Positions 53,356 through 61,014 of a DNA stretch of 64,000 nt are shown piece after piece. The stretch's first letter is position 1; the number at the start of each line of letters is the position of its first letter. The notes beneath the pieces are model-generated. The model did not search any database. It saw nothing but the letters and a program-made list of their open reading frames with translations, and was not told the DNA's origin. The position numbers were made by a program, and so were the translations under genes. Origin of the DNA: CAVTGO01 sp963734275 (GTDB taxonomy: Bacteria; Actinomycetota; UBA4738; HRBIN12); contig CAVTGO010000017.1 of the NCBI GenBank assembly GCA_963734275.1, forward strand, positions 1 through 64,000, written 5' to 3'.

Positions 53356-54296
53356 AGGGCTTCGAACGCTCCCGAGCGCTTGGCTGCGCCGAGGTACAGG
53401 ATCATGACCGCCATCGCCACGAACGTGAACGCCGCCGCGAGGGGCAGGTTGCCGGCCACGCCCTGCTGCACATAGACCATCTGGCCGAGGAAGAACTCGG
53501 ACGTCCCGAAGATCTGCGGCAGGATGAAGTCGCCGAGCGTCAGGGAGAAGGTGAAGATCGAGCCGGCGACCAACCCCGGCTTCGCGAGCGGCAGCACGAT
53601 GTCGCGGAACGTCGTGCGAGGACGCGCACCGAGATCGCTGGAAGCCTCCAGGAAGCTCCGCGGCACGCGCTCCAGCGCCGCCTGTACCGGGAGCACCATG
53701 AACGGGAGCCACAGGTAGACGTAGACGATGAAGAGGCTGATCTTGGACTGCACCACTGAGGGGCCCCCCACGACCGGGACGCCGAGCAAGGTCCGAACGA
53801 GGCCGTCGAGCCCCAGCCGCTCCAGCGTCCACATCAGGACACCCTCGCCCGCCAGGATCGAACGCCACGCGAGAGCCCGGACGAGGTAGCTCGACCACAG
53901 GGGCATGATCACCGCGATGTACAGCACGGTCTTGATCCGTGGCGTCGCGAACCGCGCCATGTAGTACGCGAGCGGGAAGGCGAGCACCGCGCACGCGACG
54001 GTGACCGTGGCCGCCATCGCCACCGTGCGCATCACGATCTCGTAGTTCGCCGGCTCCAGGAGCTCGGCGTAGGTGGCCGTCGTGAACTCCCGGCTGAGCA
54101 GCCCGGTGAACTCCTCCAGGGACCAGAAGCTGTACACGACCAGACCGAGGAGGGAACCGATGTACAGGACGCCGAGCCACGAGAGTCCGGGGATGAGCAG
54201 GAGGATCAGCCTGATGGCCGGGTGTCGGTAGAAGAACCCCCCGATGCGACGCGACCACCCGACCCTCGAGGGTGCCGGCCGGGCGGTCACCGCCAC
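53352..54296 (-). CDS. ABC transporter permease, PotB type (operon 2)
   Basis: About 314 residues, six transmembrane helices with a preceding basic stretch. EAA loop LEASSDLGARPRTTFRDIVLP. GTG 54296 (or GTG 54290) is preferred: an earlier in-frame GTG at 54344 lies inside a perfect 14-bp hairpin and would add an unusual Pro-rich leader. GGGGCGG lies a few bases upstream of 54296. Confidence 0.91.
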   Translation of the reverse strand: MAVTARPAPSRVGWSRRIGGFFYRHPAIRLILLLIPGLSWLGVLYIGSLLGLVVYSFWSLEEFTGLLSREFTTATYAELLEPANYEIVMRTVAMAATVTVACAVLAFPLAYYMARFATPRIKTVLYIAVIMPLWSSYLVRALAWRSILAGEGVLMWTLERLGLDGLVRTLLGVPVVGGPSVVQSKISLFIVYVYLWLPFMVLPVQAALERVPRSFLEASSDLGARPRTTFRDIVLPLAKPGLVAGSIFTFSLTLGDFILPQIFGTSEFFLGQMVYVQQGVAGNLPLAAAFTFVAMAVMILYLGAAKRSGAFEAL

Positions 54297-54317
54297 GGGC
54301 CGCCCCGGCCCAACCGG

Positions 54318-54349
54318 GAGAGGTGGAGCCCCGAAGGGCTCCACCTCTC
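54318..54349 (-). promoter_or_regulatory. perfect 14-bp hairpin with UUCG loop between binding-protein and permease genes
   Basis: GAGAGGTGGAGCCC (54318-54331) and its exact complement (54336-54349) flank CGAA, which on the minus-strand RNA is a C(UUCG)G loop, the most stable tetraloop. No T-tract follows. It lies 32 bases after the binding-protein stop and 22 bases before the permease start. Such intercistronic hairpins protect upstream mRNA and lower downstream expression in ABC operons. Confidence 0.75.
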
Positions 54350-54381
54350 GCGCGTTCGCATCGCTCTGAACCGCCGGCGGA

Positions 54382-55617
54382 TCAGCGCCCGCCGATCACC
54401 GCGACCATGTTCGTGACCCACTCGTGGTAGGGGACGCAGGTCGTCGCTTCGTCGTCGTCGAAGCAATCCGCTCGCGGCGTCCGCCAGAACTGCACCTGCT
54501 CGAAGTTGTCGAACCCGTTGACCTGACATCCCTCGGCGGTGAGCAGCTCGTTCCCGTCACATGCGGCGGGGACCGCCGGCACCGAGCCGAACCAGGCCGC
54601 CAGGTCGCCTTGCAGCTTCGTGTCGAGCGACCACTCCAGCCACTGATAGGCGCAGTTCGGGTTCGGGGCGTTCGTGTGCATCATCGTGGTGTCTGCCCAG
54701 CCGGTGGCGCCCTCCTCGGGGACCACACTGGCGATCGGCTGCTCCTCGAAGAACGCCAGGTAGTTGACCTGGAACGGCCACGAGGAGCTGACGACGGCCT
54801 CTCGGTTGATGAAGTCCTCGATCTGCACGAAGGCGTCGTGCCAGTACCGGCCGACGAGCTCGCGCTGACCGCGCAGGAGGTCGAGTGCCGCGGCGAACTG
54901 ATCCGTGTTCAGCGCGTATGGATCGGTGATGCCGAGCTCCGGGCTGTGCGCCATCAGGTAGAGCGCGGCGTCTGCGATGTAGATCGCGCCGTCGTAGGCC
55001 TGCACGCGGCCGGCGTTGCTCTCACCGTCCGGGAGCGTGGTCGGCTCGAAGACGACGCTCCAGCTGGTGGGCGGCGCATCCCCGAAGACCTCCGTGTTGT
55101 ACATGAGGACGTTCGTGCCCCACTGGTACGGCACGCCGTAGTGCTCGTCCGTTCCATCGCCGTCGGTGTCGACCGTGAACCACGGTGCGTCCTGCAGTCG
55201 CTCGTCGACCGTCGAGTAGCTCTCGATCAGGTCCAGGTTGATGGGCTGGACGACGCCGCTCTCGATCAGCCGGAGGCTCGCGTCACCGGAGGCGGTCACG
55301 AGGTCGAACTGACCACCGCCCTCCTGCATCAGCGAGGTCATCTCGTCCGAGGTACCGGCCGTCTTGATGTTGACCTGACAGCCTGTGTCCGACTCGTATT
55401 GCGTCACCCAGTCGTACGCGGGGTCGGTGGAACCGTCCTCGATGTACCCGGCCCAAGCGATGATGTTGACCTGACCCTCGCCCTCGCCGACTTCGGTGAT
55501 CGGTGGGTCGTCGGGATCGGCCGACTCCGCCCCGCTGCCCCCACCGTCGTCGCTGCACGCCGCCGCGACGACCATGAGGACAGAGATGAGCGCCAGCAGG
55601 CGCCAAACCTTCTTCAT
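54382..55617 (-). CDS. polyamine-type ABC binding lipoprotein, first binding protein of operon 2
   Basis: 411 residues. Sec signal with lipobox MVVAAACSD, then an acidic Gly/Ser-rich linker and a mature domain with IIAWAGYIEDGSTDPAYDW. Several Cys residues in the C-terminal third (for example AACDGNELL, EGCQVNG, ADCFDDD, TTCVPY) probably form disulfides. ATG 55617 overlaps the ATPase stop. Confidence 0.9.
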   Translation of the reverse strand: MKKVWRLLALISVLMVVAAACSDDGGGSGAESADPDDPPITEVGEGEGQVNIIAWAGYIEDGSTDPAYDWVTQYESDTGCQVNIKTAGTSDEMTSLMQEGGGQFDLVTASGDASLRLIESGVVQPINLDLIESYSTVDERLQDAPWFTVDTDGDGTDEHYGVPYQWGTNVLMYNTEVFGDAPPTSWSVVFEPTTLPDGESNAGRVQAYDGAIYIADAALYLMAHSPELGITDPYALNTDQFAAALDLLRGQRELVGRYWHDAFVQIEDFINREAVVSSSWPFQVNYLAFFEEQPIASVVPEEGATGWADTTMMHTNAPNPNCAYQWLEWSLDTKLQGDLAAWFGSVPAVPAACDGNELLTAEGCQVNGFDNFEQVQFWRTPRADCFDDDEATTCVPYHEWVTNMVAVIGGR

Positions 55618-56732
55618 GCGTCCCCCTCCTCCGGGTCCGGAGACCCATCCGCCCCCCCGGCCTGTTCGACCGGACGGTTGTTCTTCCTGCTCCAGGTCAG
55701 CTGCACCTCACGCCCCTTGACCTGGAGCGCCTCCATCGACGACGTGGTGAGGTTCTGCTGGAACACGACCAGCTCCCCGCCCGCGTCGAGGGCGACGATG
55801 TACTTCGTGAGCGCACCGATGTATACGACTTCGCGGACGTTCCCGGTTGCCGAGGACTCGTCGGGTCCCACGGGCCCGCCGGGCTCGCCGAGGTGGATCT
55901 TCTCGGGGCGCACGGTGAACGCCATCGGGGAGCCGGCTACGCGCTCGGCGACCTCGCCCGCCAGGACGTTCGACGTGCCGACGAATCCGGCCACGAAACC
56001 CGTCGAGGGCAGCTCGTAGACCTCGGCCGGCGTCCCCACCTGCTCGATGCGCCCGTGGTTGAAGACCGCGAGCCGGTCGCTCATCGTGAGTGCCTCTTCC
56101 TGGTCGTGCGTCACGTACAGGAACGTCAGGCCGACGCGCCGCTGGATCTCCTTCAGCTCGATCTGCATCGCCTGGCGGAGCTTGAGGTCCAACGCGCCGA
56201 GCGGTTCGTCGAGCAGCAAGACCCTCGGGCGGTTCACGAGGGCGCGCGCCAGAGCGACCCGCTGCCGTTGACCGCCCGACAGCTGGGCGGGCTTGCGGTC
56301 GCCGAACACGGATAGCTGCACCATGGCGAGCGCTTCGGTCGCGCGCTCCCGCCGCTCGTCCTTGCTCACCTTCTTCACCTTGAGCCCGTACTCAACGTTG
56401 TCCGCGACCGTCATGTGCGGGAAGAGCGCGTAATCCTGGAAGACCGTGTTCACGTCGCGCTCGTACGGCGCGAGGTCGGTCACATCCCGCTCCCCGAGGA
56501 AGACGCGTCCCTCGGTCGGGACCTCGAAGCCGGCGATCATCCGCAGGCACGTGGTCTTACCCGACCCGGACGGGCCGAGCATCGAGAAGAACTCCCCTTC
56601 GCGAACGTCCAGGTCGATGCCGTCTACCGCGACCACGTCACCGAACCGCTTGCGGACCCCGTCGAGGCGAACGGCAGGCCGGCGCTCATCAGTTGCACGG
56701 GCGTCGTCGATCTGGGTTTCGGGCCGCGCCAA
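55614..56732 (-). CDS. potA: polyamine-type ABC transporter ATPase, PotA (operon 2)
   Basis: 372 residues. Walker A GPSGSGKTTC, Q-loop VFQDYALFPHM, signature LSGGQRQR, Walker B VLLLDEPLGALD, H-loop THDQEEA and a C-terminal TOBE-like domain. TTG 56732 is preferred, with GGAGG five bases upstream; an in-frame TTG at 56789 overlaps the pyrD stop (TTGA) and is an alternative. Confidence 0.93.
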   Translation of the reverse strand: MARPETQIDDARATDERRPAVRLDGVRKRFGDVVAVDGIDLDVREGEFFSMLGPSGSGKTTCLRMIAGFEVPTEGRVFLGERDVTDLAPYERDVNTVFQDYALFPHMTVADNVEYGLKVKKVSKDERRERATEALAMVQLSVFGDRKPAQLSGGQRQRVALARALVNRPRVLLLDEPLGALDLKLRQAMQIELKEIQRRVGLTFLYVTHDQEEALTMSDRLAVFNHGRIEQVGTPAEVYELPSTGFVAGFVGTSNVLAGEVAERVAGSPMAFTVRPEKIHLGEPGGPVGPDESSATGNVREVVYIGALTKYIVALDAGGELVVFQQNLTTSSMEALQVKGREVQLTWSRKNNRPVEQAGGADGSPDPEEGDA

Positions 56733-56785
56733 ACCCGCCTCCGGATGTTCGTCGGCGTTCGGGATCGCGCCATCTTGAATGGGAA

Positions 56786-57802
56786 TCAACCGCCGGGCAA
56801 CCCGGCGTGTGCAGCGACCCGCCGGCTCCGGACGGCGTTCGCGAGACCGGCGGTCAGCTCGTGCACGATCCCGGGGCCCCGGTAGAGGAGCGCCGTGTAG
56901 ATCTGGACGGTCGTGGCTCCGGCGTCGAGGCAATCGAGGGCCTGCGCGGCGGTGGCGATCCCCCCGCATGCGGAGATCGGGAGCTCGCCACCGGTCGTCT
57001 CGTGGACCTCGCGCACGATGCGAGGCGTATCTACGAACAGCGCCTGCCCCGACAGTCCGCCCTCGCCCGTCGACAGTCGCGCTTCACGTATCGGACGGGT
57101 GTTCGAGCACGTCAGCCCGTCCGCGCCACCCTCCTGTGCGATCCGCGCGAGCGAGCGCACCACCTCGCGCTCAACGCGGTTCCTGAACGGCGGGAGCTTC
57201 ACGAACAGCGGCGCGCGGCGCCGCTCGCCCAGGGCCCGGAGGAGCTCCGCGAGATGGGCCTCGTTGTCTCGGTCCCGGCCCCAGGAGACGTTCGGGCAGC
57301 TGGCGTTCAGCTCGATCCCGTCGACGTGGGGCTCGAGCAGCGCGTGAGCCTCCACCACATCCGAGAGATCCTCGTCCGCGATGCTCGCGATCCGCGGACC
57401 CGCCCGGGTCGCTACCGCGAGGGTATCCGAGGCACGTTGCGCTCCCGGGTTCGGCAGGCCCATCGCGTTGCCCATGGACCGCCGATCGCGGTATCGGACG
57501 ATCCGCGGCTTCGGGTTCCCCGGACGCGGGTGCCGTGTGAACGAGCCGGCGACGACGAAGCCGAAGCCGAGCCGCCCGAGCGCGTCCACCCGCTCGCCGG
57601 TCTTGTCGAACCCCGCGGCCAGGCCGATGGGGTTCGACAGCTCGATCCCGCCGACGCGCGTTCGGAGCACCGGGTCGGCGTCCGCGCGCCCGATCCGCTC
57701 CCACGGGAGCGGGAGTCCGAGGACGAGGTGCGCCGCGCGATGGGCGGTCTCGGGCGGGAGCGCGAAGAACAGCGGTCGCGCGAGGCTCCGGTACCAACCC
57801 AT
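56786..57802 (-). CDS. pyrD: dihydroorotate dehydrogenase, class 2-like
   Basis: 338 residues. The N-terminal helix pair (WYRSLARPLFFALPPETAH) and GFDKTGERVDALGRLGFGF are class 2, membrane-associated features. The active-site loop however reads ELNASCPNVSWGR: a Cys sits where class 2 enzymes have the catalytic Ser, as in class 1. FMN-binding SACGGIATA and TTVQIYTALLYRGP follow. ATG 57802 is nine bases from a TAGCAT box shared with pyrE. Confidence 0.93.
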   Translation of the reverse strand: MGWYRSLARPLFFALPPETAHRAAHLVLGLPLPWERIGRADADPVLRTRVGGIELSNPIGLAAGFDKTGERVDALGRLGFGFVVAGSFTRHPRPGNPKPRIVRYRDRRSMGNAMGLPNPGAQRASDTLAVATRAGPRIASIADEDLSDVVEAHALLEPHVDGIELNASCPNVSWGRDRDNEAHLAELLRALGERRRAPLFVKLPPFRNRVEREVVRSLARIAQEGGADGLTCSNTRPIREARLSTGEGGLSGQALFVDTPRIVREVHETTGGELPISACGGIATAAQALDCLDAGATTVQIYTALLYRGPGIVHELTAGLANAVRSRRVAAHAGLPGG

Positions 57803-57810
57803 CGGAGCCC

Positions 57811-57817
57811 TATGCTA
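57811..57817. promoter_or_regulatory. symmetric -10 element shared by divergent pyrD and pyrE
   Basis: TATGCTA reads TATGCT on the plus strand (seven bases before the pyrE ATG) and TAGCAT on the minus strand (nine bases before the pyrD ATG). The whole gap between the two start codons is 21 bases. No clear -35 on either side. Confidence 0.5.
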
Positions 57818-57823
57818 CGCGCG

Positions 57824-58333
57824 ATGCCCGACGACCTCGCCGAGCGCCTGCTCGCCGCCTCCGAGCTCCACGGTGACTTCGTCCTGTCCTCGGGCCGGCG
57901 TTCGTCGGTCTACTTCGACAAGTTCCGCTTCCTCACCGAGCCGAGCCTGCTCCGCGAGACCGCCGGGGCGGTCGCTGAACTCCTGCCGCCCGGGATCACG
58001 CACCTTGCCGCCCCCGAGGGCGCTGCCACGCTCCTGGTCGCCGCCGTCGCCATCGGAACGGGGCTCCCGGTCTCGGTCGTCCGCAAGGAGGCGAAGGACT
58101 ACGGCACGATGTCGCAGGTCGAGGGGCACGCGCCCGCAGGAGCCGAGGTCGCCCTGATCGAGGACGTCTCCACGACCGGTCACCAGGTGCTCAAGGCCGC
58201 ACGGGTGCTCGAGGCCGAGGGCTGCCGCATCGGCCTGATCGTCCTGGCGATCGATCGCGGCGGCGCGGCGCACCTTCGCGAGGCGGGGTACTGGGTCAAG
58301 TCGGTCGTCGAGGTGCGGCCGGACGCCGACTGA
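57824..58333 (+). CDS. pyrE: orotate phosphoribosyltransferase
   Basis: 169 residues. The PRPP-binding loop is VALIEDVSTTGHQ near residue 108 and FVLSSGRRSSVYFDK is the N-terminal orotate-site segment; VRKEAKDYG supplies the flexible loop Lys. Makes OMP from orotate. ATG 57824 follows the shared -10 box directly. The stop faces the methyltransferase stop with three bases between. Confidence 0.94.
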   Translation: MPDDLAERLLAASELHGDFVLSSGRRSSVYFDKFRFLTEPSLLRETAGAVAELLPPGITHLAAPEGAATLLVAAVAIGTGLPVSVVRKEAKDYGTMSQVEGHAPAGAEVALIEDVSTTGHQVLKAARVLEAEGCRIGLIVLAIDRGGAAHLREAGYWVKSVVEVRPDAD

Positions 58334-58336
58334 GGC

Positions 58337-59092
58337 TCAGGTCAGGCGCTCGACGGCCGCCGAAGGCGGCATGTCACAGCGCCAGATCTGCAGACGCCAG
58401 AGCAGCCTGCTGCCCCGCGCGTGCAGGTCGAGGACCCCGTCCTTCATCATCCGGGCGACGGCCTTGGACTTGGCCACGACGTCGGGCAGCGGAAGCTCGC
58501 GCTGTACCAGCGACTGGAGGTTGGCCGCGCCGAAGATCCGACGCGCGACCTCGAGGATGCCCTTCTCGTTCTGGATCGTCCCGGTCGGCAGGTAAAGCCG
58601 CCCGCCGTGGGACAGGCAGCCGTTCTCGCGGATGCTCTCGAGCATGGCGGCGGGGAGCTCCGCGCCCGTCGGTCCGCCGGCCCGCCCGTCCGGGAACCAG
58701 CCAGAGACGGCGGCGATCTCGTCCGGGATGCCGGAGACGTCGCCGATGATCACGTCGGCCTGCACGTCGTGGACCGGATCGAGCAGGTTGCCGACCCGGA
58801 ACTCGACGCGGTCCGACAGCCCGAGGGCCTCGGCGTTCCTGGCGGCCACCTCGACCGCCTCGGGCGACAAGTCGACGCCGATGACCCGCCCGGCCCCGAG
58901 CCGGGCCGCCACGAACGACAGGACGCCGCTCCCGCAGCCCACGTCGATCACCACGTCACCCGGCTCGATCTCGAGCGCGTCGGCCAGGGTCCTGCTGGTG
59001 GTGGTCGGGGCGAAGACGGAGGGGTCGACCTCGATGGTGAACGGGCCCGTACGGCCCTTCCACTCGAGATGCCCCGGGTTCACCTCACTCAT
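58337..59092 (-). CDS. SAM-dependent methyltransferase, PRMT-like class I
   Basis: 251 residues. SAM motif I is VIDVGCGSGVLSF near residue 50, followed by IGVDLSPEAVEVAARNA and ADVIIGDVSG. The C-terminal half is a beta-rich region without the family signature of any one enzyme I recognise. Substrate unknown. ATG 59092 is nine bases after a promoter and has no Shine-Dalgarno sequence. Confidence 0.85.
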   Translation of the reverse strand: MSEVNPGHLEWKGRTGPFTIEVDPSVFAPTTTSRTLADALEIEPGDVVIDVGCGSGVLSFVAARLGAGRVIGVDLSPEAVEVAARNAEALGLSDRVEFRVGNLLDPVHDVQADVIIGDVSGIPDEIAAVSGWFPDGRAGGPTGAELPAAMLESIRENGCLSHGGRLYLPTGTIQNEKGILEVARRIFGAANLQSLVQRELPLPDVVAKSKAVARMMKDGVLDLHARGSRLLWRLQIWRCDMPPSAAVERLT

Positions 59093-59101
59093 CCGACACC
59101 C

Positions 59102-59131
59102 ATGGTGGAGGCTGGAGGGTGCCACAGTCAA
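59102..59131 (-). promoter_or_regulatory. promoter of the methyltransferase gene
   Basis: On the minus strand TTGACT (59126-59131), an 18-base spacer and CACCAT (59102-59107), nine bases before ATG 59092. Confidence 0.5.
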
Positions 59132-59145
59132 CCATCGGCGCGATG

Positions 59146-59177
59146 AGGCACCAGGTTCGTGCCTGGATCGTGCCTGG
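59146..59177. repeat. short direct and inverted repeats after the DUF309 gene
   Basis: TCGTGCCTGG occurs at 59157-59166 and 59168-59177; AGGCACCAGG at 59146-59155 is a near inverse copy. The group begins at the DUF309 stop codon and can form a hairpin. Confidence 0.5.
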
Positions 59178-59669
59178 TCAGACCTCGGGAGCCTCGAATC
59201 CGGCCGCCTCGCCGGGGAGCACGTCGCCGCGTTCCAGCGCGCGCGCCAGCGCGTCCGCCGCGTCGGCGACCCGGATCGTCTCCACCCCGCGGGACCCGGG
59301 CGGGTACCCGCGGAGCCTTCCGGAGGCACGTTCGAGCAGGCGGATCGCCCCGTGGCGGTTCCCGCGGAGCAGGTGCACGAACCCGGCTCCGAGCTGGGAC
59401 AGCCCCTTGAACAGCTCGGCCTCGTCGGTCTCGCGTGCCTGCTTCCAGGCGGCCTCCCACGCCTCGTGCGCGGGGAAGTATCGCCCCGCGTTGAAGTGCT
59501 CGCGACCGAGCCGGTGGTTCTCCTCCAGGTCGAGGGCGTCGTAGTCCTCGAGCACCAGCGTGTTCGGGGCGTCCCACGGTTGGGGCCGGCCGAGGTGATC
59601 CCGCGGCCGGGTGGGCTTGTTCCGGGACCCGGTGGGCTTGCCTGCCTTGCCGCGCGCCTCGTCGGGCAT
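59178..59669 (-). CDS. DUF309 protein
   Basis: 163 residues. The family motif is FNAGRYFPAHEAWEAAWK near residue 60, with GLSQLGAGFVHLLRGN following; DUF309 proteins are small helical proteins of unknown function with a putative metal site. A basic N-terminal 40 residues is extra. ATG 59669 is six bases after TACGAT. Confidence 0.88.
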   Translation of the reverse strand: MPDEARGKAGKPTGSRNKPTRPRDHLGRPQPWDAPNTLVLEDYDALDLEENHRLGREHFNAGRYFPAHEAWEAAWKQARETDEAELFKGLSQLGAGFVHLLRGNRHGAIRLLERASGRLRGYPPGSRGVETIRVADAADALARALERGDVLPGEAAGFEAPEV

Positions 59670-59675
59670 GTGTCC

Positions 59676-59681
59676 ATCGTA
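59676..59681 (-). promoter_or_regulatory. candidate -10 box of the DUF309 gene
   Basis: TACGAT on the minus strand, six bases before ATG 59669; leaderless arrangement. Confidence 0.4.
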
Positions 59682-59718
59682 GGCGACCGATGCGCTGGCG
59701 CGTCTCGGAGACGGCCGA

Positions 59719-59724
59719 TACGCT
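59719..59724 (+). promoter_or_regulatory. candidate -10 box of the AI-2E family permease gene
   Basis: TACGCT, six bases before ATG 59731, with no Shine-Dalgarno sequence between. Confidence 0.4.
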
Positions 59725-59730
59725 CAGGCG

Positions 59731-60987
59731 ATGGACCCCGTGGAGATCTCCGAGGCGCCCGAGTCTGCGCTGACGGAGGCTCAGGCCAGGGGGGCCGAGC
59801 CCGTGGGGCGGGGGCCGGACGGGCGAGACCCCTCGCGTCTGCCTCCGTGGATCCCCCGCCTGCTCCTGCTGATCGTCCTTACCGTCTTCGCCGCCTACGC
59901 GGCCTTCTCGTTGTTCCGACGCCTGCGCGACCTGGTGGTGTGGATCGTCGCGGCGCTGTTCCTGTCGTTCGCCCTCGAGCCCGCCGCGAACTGGCTCGTC
60001 GGACGCGGATGGCGTCGGGGCGCCGCCACGGCGGCCGTGCTGTTCGGCCTCGCGTTCATCGGCCTGCTGATGCTGGCGCTGATGGTCCCGCTCGTGATCG
60101 ACCAGGTGCAGGAGCTCGTCGCGAGGCTCCCGGAGTTCCTCGAGCGCGCCACCGTCTACACGAAACGATGGTTCGACATCGAGCTCACGAGCGACACGAT
60201 CCGGGAGTGGATCGGCAGCGCCCAGGCCGACGTCGACCAGCTCGCCGCGAACCTCGCGTCGGTCGGGGCGTTCGTACTCGGCCTGCTCTTCCAGGTGCTG
60301 ACGATCGGGTTGTTCACGTTCTACTTCGTCGCCGACGGCCCGAAGTTCCGCCGCGCCGTCTGCTCCGTGTTGTCGCCGCGACGCCAGCGCGAGGTCCTCG
60401 CGGCGTGGGACATCGCGATCGAGAAGACGGGCGGTTACCTCTACTCGCGACTGCTGCTCGCCGCCATCAACGCGGGGGTCACGTTCATCGTGCTCCAGAT
60501 GCTGGGCGTGCCCTTCGCGCTCCCGCTGGCCCTGTGGCAGGGGCTCGTTTCGCAGTTCATCCCGGTGGTCGGCACCTACATCGCGGCGGCGGTGCCGCTC
60601 GTCGTGGCTCTGCTCGAGGATCCGTGGTCGGCGCTGATCTTCCTGATCTTCGTCCTCGTCTACCAGCAGATCGAGAACTACCTGCTCGCGCCACGGATCA
60701 CGGCCCGGACGATGGCGCTCCATCCTGCGGTGGCGTTCGGCGCCGCACTCGCCGGCGGGTCGATCAGCGGGCTCCTCGGCGCATTCATGGCGCTGCCCGC
60801 GGCGGCGGTGATCCAGTCGACGGTGTCGACCTACCTGAAACGCCACGAGGTCGTGGAGTCCGAGCTCACGCGGGAATACGAGGAGACCGAGGAGCTCCTC
60901 TCGCAGGCCCCGGCGGAAGTGCGCCGCAGCGTCCTCGCCCGACTCACCGCCCGGCTCCGTCGATCGCCCACCGAGCACGACGGCTGA
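59731..60987 (+). CDS. AI-2E family transporter (PerM/TqsA-like)
   Basis: 418 residues, seven or eight transmembrane helices after a 40-residue acidic N-terminus. A charged soluble region between about residues 130 and 175 and the later FIPVVGTYIAAAVPLVVAL and QQIENYLLAPRI segments are diagnostic. Members export signals or act as sodium/proton antiporters; the substrate is unknown. Confidence 0.93.
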   Translation: MDPVEISEAPESALTEAQARGAEPVGRGPDGRDPSRLPPWIPRLLLLIVLTVFAAYAAFSLFRRLRDLVVWIVAALFLSFALEPAANWLVGRGWRRGAATAAVLFGLAFIGLLMLALMVPLVIDQVQELVARLPEFLERATVYTKRWFDIELTSDTIREWIGSAQADVDQLAANLASVGAFVLGLLFQVLTIGLFTFYFVADGPKFRRAVCSVLSPRRQREVLAAWDIAIEKTGGYLYSRLLLAAINAGVTFIVLQMLGVPFALPLALWQGLVSQFIPVVGTYIAAAVPLVVALLEDPWSALIFLIFVLVYQQIENYLLAPRITARTMALHPAVAFGAALAGGSISGLLGAFMALPAAAVIQSTVSTYLKRHEVVESELTREYEETEELLSQAPAEVRRSVLARLTARLRRSPTEHDG

Positions 60988-61001
60988 GCCACAGCCCGGG
61001 A

Positions 61002-61007
61002 TAAGCT
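61002..61007 (+). promoter_or_regulatory. candidate -10 box of the flavin oxidase gene
   Basis: TAAGCT, seven bases before ATG 61015; leaderless arrangement. Confidence 0.35.
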
Positions 61008-61014
61008 CGGGCGC

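Noticed and set aside
53352..54344. Longer PotB-type permease starting at GTG 54344
   Set aside because: That codon lies within a perfect hairpin; GTG 54296 gives a normal N-terminus.
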